Assembly (NCBI RefSeq): GCF_030867145.1 | Contig: NC_134440.1 | Location: forward strand, 5,828,001 to 5,892,000 | Reading direction: 5' to 3' | Length of the DNA: 64,000 nt | Origin: Opisthocomus hoazin | Taxonomy: Eukaryota > Chordata > Aves > Opisthocomiformes > Opisthocomidae | In this document: positions 1 to 12,400 of the stretch, piece after piece | Position numbering within the stretch: position 1 is the first letter of the stretch | How the letters are laid out: each line of letters opens with the position of its first letter | Notes under the pieces: model-generated | Databases searched by the model: none | What the model saw: the letters and a program-made list of their open reading frames with translations, nothing else | What the model was told of the DNA's origin: nothing | Position numbers and translations under genes: made by a program

Positions 1-2685
1 GGGAGTGGATAGTGATGATCCAACAGAGCTAAAATATCCATTAGTGGGAAATTCCACCATCTCCTCCCCCTCCCAAAAAAACGGACTGCACGGGTCAGAT
101 TCCACCCGCAAACCGAGAAACCAGCTCCAACCACATGCACTCAGACAGCCCTTTTTATTCTCTTGCTTGTCTAACTGGCTGCTAGGCAACCCGAGCAGCA
201 TTGCTGCTCATATGCATTAAGTATTAACTATTATTTCATTCCTTCCTCCCTTTCTACAAAAAGGCAGCAACCTCAATTCATAGCAGACGGATCTTTTCCC
301 AAAAGCGAATGCTGGCTAAACTAAACTGGCAACAGAGTTAAAGCCGTGTAAGGGTGGAATATACCCCATTTACCCATAGGATGCTCTCGGCGCTTTGGGA
401 TGCATGGGTTTCCAGCACCCAGCATTAGCCACCTACCCCAAGCACCCTCATTAGGGGCTGAAGCCCTAATTTTTGGTATACCAGGAGATGCAGCTACTCC
501 GAGCTGACGTGTGGAGGTACCTGCCTCTACGCTGCCTACGCAGGGAGTCTAAAATCCTGACTGAAGTTTAGTGCCTGGAGTGAAGCAATGCAAACATCCC
601 CACTGCTCCTCCTGCATCCAGCCCTCGAAGGGCGAGAGGCATCCCCTCGGAGGTGGCAGCTCTCCCGGGATAATAAACCCCCAGTTCTGCCAGGATGGGT
701 CACAAAGCTGTAAAGCAGGGGAGACAGACAGCAAGAAGGATGCTCTTGCCCTGCCCAAGGGCACGCCAAGGTAGAATTTGAGAGACTACACAGTGTGGAG
801 GGCTTTCTGCTCCGCTCCCTCTGGTGAACCAGTTCTGCAGGCAGCATCCCCATCATTGCCAAAAGCAACTCTTCCAGCAATTTCAGTAGACATTTTGCCT
901 GAAGAAACAAAAATAAAAATTGGGACAGGCCAAAAGAAAGCAGAAGCTGCCAGTGTTTAGAAATGGCTGGGATACTTCAGGTCAGGAAAGAAATTCAGCT
1001 ACACACTCAGCTCCCCTTGAGAGCCTGCTCCCAAACTTTGGTGACAGTCCTGTATCCACAGTAATTAGCCGAACGACCCTTCCCAACAGAGGAGGAAGGT
1101 GCTGCTAAGGACAGTAAGGCCTCAGGACAACAAATATTTCACCTGCAGGAAGACTGCAAAGGCAGGAGGAGGTGGCTGCACGCCGCAGCCCTGGGAGGGA
1201 AGGCTGCTGACAGGCAGAGCCCAGCACTCTTCCAGCCCAGTGACATTTCTGAGTAATTACAAAACCTTAAGATCCATTATAATGTTAATTTGCTGGCTAG
1301 TTGTTGTGGAGAAGTGTAATTAGATGTTGTGTAGCTACGTTGCAGACTGGAAGGAATGCTAAGAATGCCTCCACTTGCGAACAGAGCAACAGCAGGAAAA
1401 CCAGGAGCTGCAGCAGAGAGGAGCATCCACACACCTCTAGAGCCCGGGCAGGAGCCCAGAGACAGAGCAGGTCCTGGCATCAGAAGGTCCGGGTACCAGA
1501 CCTTCCTTCAGATGCAGAAGGCCCCACTGCAGCCCAGGCACAAGCTGCCAAGCAATGGTAGCGTTCAGCCAAGCCACCAGCCAGCGAGCAAGGAGAAGGT
1601 CAGGGAGGCTTCGCTCTCTCCTCCCCTACGCGTGCGTCGGCCCAGGGACCAGGGGGGTACCACCACATCACCTCTCACGCAGCCACGGTCCAACCAGAGA
1701 ACTCAGTGTTTGCCTCAGCTGAGAGCATCCTACTGATTTGTGTCACCATCTTAAGTCAAGTTTTCCGGCTAAATGTTTGTGTGAATACAAGCCAGCCAGA
1801 AAATGTTTTTCAAATTACGAGACGTTTCTTGGGTTCAGGCTGCACTCGTAAGCAACAATAGCGGGCTACAGCTGAGGATGACAAAATTAAAATTAAAACA
1901 AATCCCTTTATACACAGTGACTGTGCCCATTTCACAACTGCAAGAAGCAGTAATTGTGGGGTTGGTTTTGTTTTTTTTGACACTAATGTCACAGCACATT
2001 TGGAACCAGAATCAGACATCATTTCATTCCTGAAAGATACCTATTACAAGGACTGCCAGATTTGATAAACATTTTCTTTGACAAAATAAACGGATTAAAT
2101 GAAACTAAACTGGAGTCCCTAAAGCTTTGTGACAGTAAACTTCATGTAGCAGTTTTGTAATTTGCAGGTGGAAATACAGAAGAGCGTTTGTGGTCTAATG
2201 CAACTACCTAGTTACTCTGCAAAATAATATTTTTAAGCTATCAACAGTATCTAAATTATTCAGGGGTGGAAAAAACAAATCCATCTCCTCTACAAAAGAA
2301 AGCCACCAGCTGCTGAGAACAAACTACCCTCCTAAGGCCAAACAATCAGCAAAGCAAATACTAGAAGAAAAGCGCTGCAACATTTTCGAGGAGAGAAGTT
2401 TTCTAGGAATGCTCGTGCAGTCCCAAATACGAACATTATTCTGTAACAGAGCACAGCATTTCACAGAGGAGCCAAAAAGGCAGAGTGAGAAGCAATGCCC
2501 TAAGCACCAGCCTCTTCTCCTCGGTGACTGCACGGGACAGTGAATTGACCCGACAAAGTGCGTGACCGTCAGGCTCTGCGGTTGGGCCACCCGCATACTT
2601 TTTTTCCATAGATATTTCAAACAGCAACAGCCTGCCAGGCTTGGTCAGGCAGAGTTTAAACAGCAAGAGATCACCCAGATGGGGC

Positions 2686-2700
2686 GGGGGGGGGGGGGGG
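2686..2700 (+). repeat. Poly(G) homopolymer
   Basis: Fifteen consecutive G after GGGGC. Such runs recur in this window (4,446-4,457; 61,753-61,766) and may be length-polymorphic or mis-assembled. Confidence 0.8.
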
Positions 2701-5700
2701 TCTCTCCTGTGCCCCTCAAACCATCCCCAAACCGGCACCCACCACGCTCTCGTGTTCATCTCACCGTGACAACCTGCAGGCTCTCGGTCCCTCCTCAGTA
2801 AGAGCTGCACAGATTTTAATTCTGAAATCACACGAGTGAGATGGCGGTGACGGGGGAGGAATCAGGGCTCTTCTGACAGGCTCCTGAAGGAAAGTGGAAC
2901 TCCCGCGGCCGCCCAGATGTTTGCAAATTCACACAAAGAGCCTAGTTAACCATGCAAGGATTAACAAAACTTGTTATCGTTATAAGCAAGGTCAACCTCT
3001 CCCACAGTGACACCACAGCTGACTTCAAAGACTTTTGTATCAGAGCTACAAAATCAGTAGCAGATATTTTCTTTCTGGAACAACTAGGGAGGTGCGAGGA
3101 TGTTGTCGGAGCTGTAGCACCTGGACACCAGTGTCTCCAGGAGCACCGGTTGAATACTGCAGCTTTAGGCAACCTCCAAAATGGCCTGAAGACAGGCCAA
3201 GGAGCATTAATTATGGATGGGGTTTGGCACCGTCAAACAAAACATCAGTCTGTTCTGTTACTTGAAATATTGGACTGGGCTTTCTACAACATCTGTACTC
3301 AACCCGTTCCCACTCCCAGACTCATAGGTCTCTCCTGGGCTATCACCTGTATACATTGACGAGCCAAACGGGCTTCAAACAACTCCAAGCATTTTAAAAA
3401 GCTTCCAATACCTCTAGAGAGCCTCAGTTCAGCAGGTAGCCAGTAAAGGCCATTGCACTGCCAATTTTACAAGCAGAATGATTTGTTCCCTTAAAAAACA
3501 GTTAACCTTCTCAGTGGCTCCTTTATGTATGGAGAAGAGATTTGGATGGGGAATCGAGGGAAGAGTTCCTCCAGTGCGGCCAGATGGAATTCCAAATCCA
3601 GACAGTTCAGTCAGGGAGAGAAGGGGAAGATGTCAAAACATGCTTTCCATTAACGTAACAGCAGAAAATACAACTGGTTTAAAATACTATATACAAACAA
3701 TTACTGTTCTGCTAACAGAACCTTTGCCAATACGAGTGATTTTATAACCATAGTTAGTTTAAACCAACAGCAACAGAGTTGTAAGTCAGCAATATGGTAT
3801 TTTATTCTTAAATATTTGCTTGGGATGCTACTTGACATCAGACTTCAGTCAAAATAAACTTTAGCAAATGATATGTTAAGTGATCCCATCTGCCTGTTTC
3901 AAAGGCAAAAAAGTAGATTTTGTTAATCCTGAATTTCCAGTTCAATCTTCTAGAACAGAAGGGTCAGTTTCTGTTCTTATTTAACAAGTTATAAATCAAA
4001 AGTAAATGGATCGAGTTCAGTGATATAGGTCAGAGGAGTACACACAATCAAGACATTAACAGCAGTTTTTAAAATCAAGTACAACGTTAATTTTCTTTGT
4101 GGAGAAGTTCTTTCTGCAGATGGAGGGAAAAAGAAAACACCCTCGTCTCGTCTGCATCTGCACTTACACTGCTCAGGCAAAAAGCACTCCAGTAGCAGTA
4201 ACGCACATTGTTCAGGTGAGCATTCACATCAGATTTTTTCTTCTCAATAAAGGATCACTATACACCCAAAAAGTCAGCTAGCTCACCCTCCAACCCTGAC
4301 ACGAAGCTGGAAGGATCTTTCAAAGATACAATTCAAGAAATGGACTCAAAGGAGTACTACAAGCAGTTCATAGTAAGTTCACAAGAGAAGACGTTGTCTC
4401 TAGGAAAGAGTTACAGCAATGATGCCAGAAGCCATTTGCAAAAAGGGGGGGGGGGGAAGTTTAAAAAATTGTGTTTGCAGCCTTGACCTCCAGTTCCAAG
4501 AGTATGTGTGCATGTGTGTCCCAGTGAGAACGCTGTTTGTGCTTCTGCAGTGGGAAAACACCCACTGTTGTTATAAACTCATTCAATGGCATCAGTACAG
4601 AGATTAGTTTACCTTCCAAAACAGATTTTCAACACACTATCATCTCAAACACAGCCAGCTCGCTGCACCCAGCTGCGTATGACTTGTGGGGGGTGGAGAG
4701 GGGGGGCAGACTTTTAAAATTAAAATCCTCTGCTCTTACATTTTTGGACCCTATTTACTGCATACCTTCTTTAACTGATCAGCATATGCTACTGCTGATT
4801 TGGGGCAAAATCATTCTTCCAGGGAACCGGCAGCAGGTCAGCCCTTCACTTTCTGATGTAAGAAAATTAGTAAAATTTTCACAGGCTTGATAGAGAAAAA
4901 GGTACAAAAAAATATTGTGTAGAGGTCACAGGCTATGAGTTCTTTCAGTTCACTATTAGGCTAGGATGGCTATAAGCCAGAAGTAAAAATGAATCCACAG
5001 ACAATTTACTTTAGCAGAAATATTGCATAATGTTCTGGCTATCATATAATTCAACCCTCATATATGAAGAAAGAAGTTAGAAATCAGGAGGCACATTCAA
5101 AAAGTTCACTGTGGAACATTTTGTTGTCCAACATCAGAATATAAATTCAACCAAGTAGCTGCCAAAATGAAAGCGATCACAAAAATTCCTTAATGATAGA
5201 CTAATAAAGAGACTCATCACCAAAGTATTAAGCAATTCTTCAGGGAATGTGAATAAGAATTGCAATGTATGATGTACCAATTCAGCTATTTGGTGGCATT
5301 TAAGAAAAAAACTTGAGTTTTAAGGACATGAGGTTACAATACAGCTGCAAAAATTCAGTCCACAACAGTCTCTTGAAATGTGCAGAGCAAGGGAGTGTCA
5401 CTGAAGCTGTCTTGTGTGTCTCGTCAGGTACCACAAAGAGAGCGGCATGGGACAACAGAGTTTTAGCTTGTCTATAGTGCACGCTCCCAAAGATTTTTGT
5501 TCCAAAATTCACTTTTTGAGAGCACTCTACACGTGTGTTCACTTGAATTGTAAAACAGCCTGAAGAATGATACTGGAGTCACTTCAGCAAGAAACGCCCC
5601 GATCATTCTTTTCTCCAAAAGAATTTCTCTAAAATTTTCCCCAAGTGTTGGTGGGTTGCCCTCTCTCAGTTTTTCAAGACCAAAACAAGGCTCTGAGCAC

Positions 5701-5970
5701 GGTCTCCCCATCCTCACCAGCTACCACCCTGCAAGACTGCCAGCCCTCTGCCGAAGGGAGAGCAAACTGGGGGAGGAAAATCCTCCGAGGAGGTGCTTCT
5801 CCTGGATGACCGTTCCCATGCACGTCCAAGGAGAAGCCAGCAACCCACTGAGCACTTCTGCGAAGTGGACAGAGCGCAGCAGCACGCATCCCCCTTCTCC
5901 GTGTCCAGAGGGGAAAAGGCAAGTGCCTCTGCAAAGGGCATTCCGAGAGGGAGTGAAGCACAGCGATAAT

Positions 5971-6015
5971 CATAGAATCCTTTAGGTTGGAAAAGACCTT
6001 TAATAATAACACCAT
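5971..6015 (-). mobile_element. CR1 LINE 3'-end fragment (short)
   Basis: The plus strand reads CATAGAATCCTTTAGGTTGG then AAAAGACCTTTAATAA, which is the reverse complement of a CR1 3' terminus (CR1 ends in ATTCTATG-type repeats). Only about 45 bp remain, so this is a severely 5'-truncated, dead copy in minus orientation. The same subfamily signature recurs at 24,921. Confidence 0.75.
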
Positions 6016-6473
6016 CCAAAAAAATAAAATGCATATGTGATTTTGATCAGTGAGTAAAGCTGCAATCACTGGCTGATTTCAAAGCACCTGACAAATATTA
6101 ATCCTTACAAGACTACCCAACTCAACTTTCTGGCTCCTGGAAAAAAAAAGCAGGTATTGAATTTTTCCCTAATGGAAAATGAAATGAAAGCACAGAGTAA
6201 ATAAAGCAGGGTTTCCCAAAGAGACTCAGAATTACCAATAGAAGTGGATTCTGGATCAGAAAAAGATGGGATTTGCTAGATCAGAGACTCATTTATACTT
6301 CAGAGCACAGGCCCGCAGGAGAGTCTGAGGTGGCACGGAAACCCCAGCGAGGACTGGGTCCAGAGGCAAGGAGGTACATCAGAACTGTGGAATAAACATC
6401 CCTCAGCATGGTGTACTCTTGGAACTATGCTGTGTCATAATGTGTATATATGTATGTCTCCAGGTATATTTTT

Positions 6474-6491
6474 TATATATATATATATATA
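6474..6491 (+). repeat. (AT)n microsatellite
   Basis: A simple AT dinucleotide run inside a longer AT-rich patch (about 6,440-6,520) in presumed RFX2 intron 1. Confidence 0.85.
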
Positions 6492-9400
6492 CTCACACAT
6501 ATAAAAAATAAAATATGTTTGTATCTCCACAGATACTGCCCCAGGGCCTGCATAAACATACAGAGAGAGATTTTGTGACAGACACACCCTTAGCTGTTTT
6601 GATACTAAAATGTCTCCTCAGACCCCATCAAGCAAGCGATGGTTAGTGCTTTTTACAAATGAGATATAAAGACAGAGCTTGCATGGCACCTGTGGAGCCA
6701 AAGACAAAGCCCATTTCCCTACAGGGCAACAGTAGGGGACTTAAAAATTCCAGAGCATTACAATAAGGCAGATCATGTTTTTATGAGTGATTGCATCCAT
6801 GAAAAAAAACGCAGAAAAGTACCCAGTCCGCAGTTTGTATTGAGGAGAGACCCCGCAGCTCGCTACCCAGCTCAGCTATAATCCACCGTGACAACAGATA
6901 CAGCGGACTAAACAGAAAGGCTCTGCCTGGCCCACACTTGCGTATGCTCTGTCCTCATGCTGAGTTAAAAAATCAGAATACTGACTCCCAAAAAACAACT
7001 CTAAAAATTAGGCGTTTGTGGTTGATTTATTAAGCACCAGCGTGATAGCTCGCATGTCATGCGTTTCCTCTGTGAAGGCACGGGAGGGTGTTTGCTCGCA
7101 GTGAAGTTGATCTCTGACAGGTTTACACGTATCTTAAATAGCCTAAAGATCCTTTATTTGCAGGCGCGCGGGGCTCTGCCCTAGTAACGCAGGGCTGTGG
7201 CGACAGCCCTTCCCAACAGTACGGCGATGACGCAGCAGCAGCTGATGAGGCACCGCGCTGGAATGTCTTGGATGGGGATTGCAGAGGAGGTTTCTGTGAC
7301 GGATCAAACACGCTGCCAGCACAGAATAATTAACCCCCATCTCTGTCGCAGGACAATCTTTGCTCTGCCTGGCCCATGAAACCACCGTGAGCGCTCTGGG
7401 GCAGAGACCGGCCCCCACTGCGCGGCCGCACCGCACCCAGGGTAACGGATTATCAGGGTACGTTGGGGCTTCCTGGCACTGCAGCAGCTCACACATTCAC
7501 ATTTTTTAACCGATATTAGACAATAACTCTGAAAGAAGCTATTTCTGCTCAGTGCCTCTACCTCAAGAAAGTTAAATAATGAACTGACTCAAAATTTCAG
7601 TAGCCAGGTACATGTGCGGGAACACACAGCTTATTAAGTGTTACGGAAATGCTGATTGCATTTTTTATCTAAAAACAAGTTGGGTTATTTGGGTTTGCTA
7701 TTGGTTTTTTTTTTAAAAGATTTTTAAGTTCTGAGCAGCATCTAGATTGGAAAGAATGAAAACGTGGAAAACAGAAGCGCTGAGAATCAAAAAGCACTTC
7801 TGCTGCTCTGGTATAATTTGAAACACGAATTGTCTAGCTTACAGCTCCTTACCTTACACAATTATCTCTAACGGTTGCAGCATACAAGACAAAACTCTGA
7901 AATTTGAATATATTTTATATCTATTTAACAGATATATAATAAATATAAATAGTAAATGCTATTCCGAAAGGAAAACTTGGACACCAACAGATCTTTCGGC
8001 TAATCCACGAGCAGGAACAAACAGCCTTTACTTTTGCAATGCCCGGCTCAAGCCGGAGTGCTGCAGGTTGTCAGCCTCGGCAGGTGAACGCAACAGAGCG
8101 GGCACCTAAAACACGAAGGGTGAATTTTGTATTTCTGGTTTGGAGGAAGATAATTAATATAGAAAAATCTGCATTCTGAGTTCAAACAACCAAGGAGGAC
8201 GGATAGCTTGCAGGCAAGCCCCAGTTTCTTCAAGGATTTTAGAACCTGGGTGAGGGACTTTTCACTTTCCTGGCGGGTGCAGGTCTTCTGAACAATGGTG
8301 CACATCTATCATATTAAGAAGAATAAATATTTGCCAGGAAGACGGAAGTTCTGAAGATTAGCTTGGTGACCAGAAGCCATTATTTCTCTCATTATCTGTA
8401 CCTATTAAAACGATTTTCCTCCCATGGTTGGTCATTTAAGGTCATGAATATTTGAAAAGATCTGCATTTCATCTTCTTTTGAGGGGAAAGGGGTAAGGGT
8501 TTAAACACCACATAAAATATTTTGTTTACATGCAAGGACTGAAGACAAATCAGACAGAACTAGTCCGCGTGCACTTCTTCACATATGCCCCCACGTTTCA
8601 CAGCCCAGAGATGGATTTCAAGTTTTTTTCATGGTACCTTCCAAGTCAGCTCGGGGGAGGAGAAAGAAGGAGAAAGATCTTGCACAGACCAGTGAGGTGA
8701 CAACACTGACAGTGTGCCTACAACACACTGAGAGGCTGGTCTTAGCTCAGAACTTGCTTCCTCCTGGCTTTTCTGCAAGCTTCATCTGCGCAAAAATTCT
8801 CTTTACTGCCCAAACAAGAACCCAGTCTGGGTAAACAAAAACAGGAGACTCCTGCTTGCTTGCCAGAAAGGCCCCAGATCTGGCTGACCCACTGGAATAT
8901 CCAGCTCTGTGCAGAATCCACACATCCATCAGCCTCGCTTCCCATGAACATCTCCAAGCTGTCACCTGCCCACCTTGTCACCCCTCTCCAAATCCTCCCC
9001 TTCTCCAGCTGTAGCCTGGTTTGCAGTGGGCTAAAGAGGTTTGGCTGAGCAGTGAAGAACAGGCACCCTCGCTCACGGGAGGCTGTGGTACACGGCTCCG
9101 TAAGGACAGTCTGCCTTCTCCGTCCTTCTCAGCAAAGCCCTGCTTTGCCCAGGTGGAGACTCAGCTCTGTCCTCGGACCCTGGTGACACCCTCTGCCACC
9201 ACAGCCGTGGGGTGATGGCAAGGGGAATGCCATCTGCATTTGGAGTTACCATCCCTGTGCCTTGTTAACCAGTCCCACAGCCTTGATTATACACTGAGTA
9301 AAGGATATTTAGGAAATTGTCTAATTGTGAAATTGCCCATTACCAGCCAGTAAAGCCCTCTGAACCCATCCTAGGCACAAGACCTAATCCAACCCACGCG

Positions 9401-12400
9401 TCATCAAGCACTGGTTCAGCTCTGGAGAAAGCCAAGCAGGGAAAAGAAAGAAAAAGGCCTTTTCACAGGAGCTGATTAGAGCTCCACTATGTTGGCAGCC
9501 AGTCCTGTGAGCAACAAAACATGGGAAATCCTTTGTGCAAACGCTATCAAACGCAACATGCTCAGATCATTTGGACTGTGCCATTCTAGAAGACATATGC
9601 AGCCACCGTAAGAAACCTTTCCAAATCAAGTGAACAGAGTAACTTCAACCGGTGGTGTATTCAGGCCGTCACTGCATCGCAGTGTAGGGCTGCTGGGTGT
9701 CTATATGTGATAATAATAAAAGTTCAATGCTCAGTGCCCTGGTTTCTCTAATCACTGTAGCACTGCTTTCGGAAAAAAAGGGTCCTTGTAAAGTGTCCCA
9801 CTGTCTACCTGCTCAGCTACACACAGGCAGGCTAGTCTAACTCACAGACTCCTAACACAGAGTGTATTTGCTACTCAGACCAGACCAGCGGAACAGGATC
9901 TTTACGGCAGTTGCTTTGTGAGTTCACGATGGTCACGCTGCAGTCAGGCAGCTCCTCAGCCCGGTACCCCACCATTCACACACACACTGCTAACGAAGCG
10001 GAGGAAACCAGTGACCCTCTCTACCCAAAGCTGGCTATCTGTGATTAACACGCCACACCAGAATTTTCTTTATGCTGCCAATTAGGCTCGTAAACACGAA
10101 GATTTAGGTTCCTCCTAAAGTGTTGCCTTACCTAGCACAGGTAGGGGTATCACCTGCCAGCACAAGGTTCCTTTTTCCAAAACCCACCGAGCTCCCAGCA
10201 TCCCAGATACCCTCCACCAGAGATTAGAAGAAATAGAATAATTAATACAATTCCCAAGACAAGGTGAGTGTTTGATCAGCTGTGTGTTAAGCCAGAAATT
10301 ATCAAGAATAATTCCAGGGTTGTCATGGTGGCAATGGGATCTTAAGCTGATATGAAAGAATAGTCTCACAATGACTAACCAGGTGGCAGCAAAGGAAATT
10401 GCTTATTATGCTTTGGTTGTTTGCTTATAATCATTCCACCCATGCCTCTTCCTTTCTCTCTTCTTTACCTGAAGTTTCTTGTCAGTCTTAACTAGTGGCA
10501 TTGCCAAAAGAAGGGGCAGCCTTAATTATGGGCTCAGTTCAGTGGGGCCCTCTGCCTTGCATCAACCTGAAAGAAACACGGCCCACGTAATCCCAGACAA
10601 ACTCCTGAATATCTGGTGCACTGCCGCGCAGATTCAGCATTGATTTCATCCTAGCGCTTCCAAACAAGTTGGGCACTTCCAAAACTCAGCTATGGGGACA
10701 GAACCATCTTTCTTCACGCCCAGATTGACTCGTGCCACGGGGACTTTACAAAGATTGACTTGCCCATAACATGCCTGTCAAGGTGTGTACCAGCTCAGGT
10801 TCAGTTCCTGATGGAAAAGGCAAAAATCTGCACTCCAAAACTGTCTGGGACAAACATAAAAACCAGCCGTGAACCTCTTCTCTAGAAAGGATGGGGAAAA
10901 TATAATTTCACATGCAAACACCTCCATCAGTGTACAACGCCAAGAGCCCCTTGGCAGCTCAGAGGGGAGCGGCAGGACTGGAGGCAGATCTCCCGCCCCA
11001 AATGCTGGAGCTTGCTGCCGCGTACCACAGCACAACCCACGTCCTTTCCTCTGTGGGCAGCCGAGCAGGCAACGCTTTGGAAATCCCAACCCACGCTGTG
11101 AATTTCTCACAGCAGAGCGGCGTCAGCTGGCAAGAGCGCAGAAAGGAAACACACCCCTTCGGCACTATGTACGGGAGCAAAATTCACAGCACAGATGCAG
11201 CAAGCAACAGAAAAGTGCTTTCGACAGCTCAGCTGGCCCCAAGAGGCAGGACAACTCCTGAAGAGCAGGTGCTGATCTCCACGGACAGACGCTGCTACAC
11301 GCATCTTATCTTGGCCACGGCAGCATCCACAGAAGCCTTCCTGCCTCCCGCTTTCACTTTGTTCCTGGTTGTGTTCTGCATTTTCTTTGTAAGGACTAGA
11401 GACTTTGTAAAAACTAGAGATGCCCTGAAGAAGCCCGAGCATGAAGTCAGCTCTTCCACAGAGGACAGGGACGTGTCTCAAACTGCTGGTGTTCATCACG
11501 GCCTACATGCAGGTACCTGCTGCCATTTGTCCTCACACATTCAGACAGCCCCACACATAAGCCACCTCAAACAGAGCAGTGGAGACTGGACGGTCATAAT
11601 ATGCTTCAATGAACTAAATGATGCAGCAGTGAGGAATATCGCTGCAGTCAATGCAATTGTTTCTTCTGTCAGCTTCTTGCTAGAAACACTGAGGATTTCC
11701 TTCAGCATTGATTTGTGACAAGAAAACAAAGAATCTTTGTTTGTTTGTTTCATTTGCTTTAAAGTCATCACTGGCACAGCATTCCGTGATCCCTGCTTCT
11801 TTGAAAGCAACTGCAACCTTCAGTTGTTAATCTCTTTCAAAGCTTCATCGCTACGACACGTTTGTACTATGCTGAGACTTCTTTGGCATTTATTAAGCTT
11901 AGAAATTCTTAATTTCTTCACAGAAATCTAATTTAGAGGAAAAAGCAAGCTTATCCATCGCCTTTAAATTACTTTTCAAATGCCTTCATTTGGCATTTCT
12001 ACAGCTCTTAACTCTGGTGTAACACCAGATCAATAAAACAGAACAGTTTATAAAGTTCTGTCTGGGAGGACTCTTGCTTCTGTTGCAATTTCAAATACTC
12101 CTTGTAAATTTAACGCTGGATAAATACTGCTTAACCCCCAGCATCATAAGAATATGATGAGAAGATTTTCACATTCATTGATATGAAATCACATGTCTAC
12201 ACGTGACTAAATACTGTTTTAACAAGTCAGCTGAATTACACAAATCTAAACTTTTCTAGTCCTTGTGTTTTAGCTGGGTGAAATGCAAACATAGCCATCT
12301 TCCATAAAAACATCGCCCAAAGCTGAAGGCGGGGTTTCCTTTTTTGCCTTCCCCCCCCACCTGGAAACAGTTTCTGTACTGAATGGGCACTGCAATAACT

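Noticed and set aside
11340-11400. Minus-strand ATGCAGAACAC considered as the RFX2 start (Met-Gln-Asn)
   Set aside because: The downstream translation does not resemble RFX2 and meets a stop after about 28 codons.
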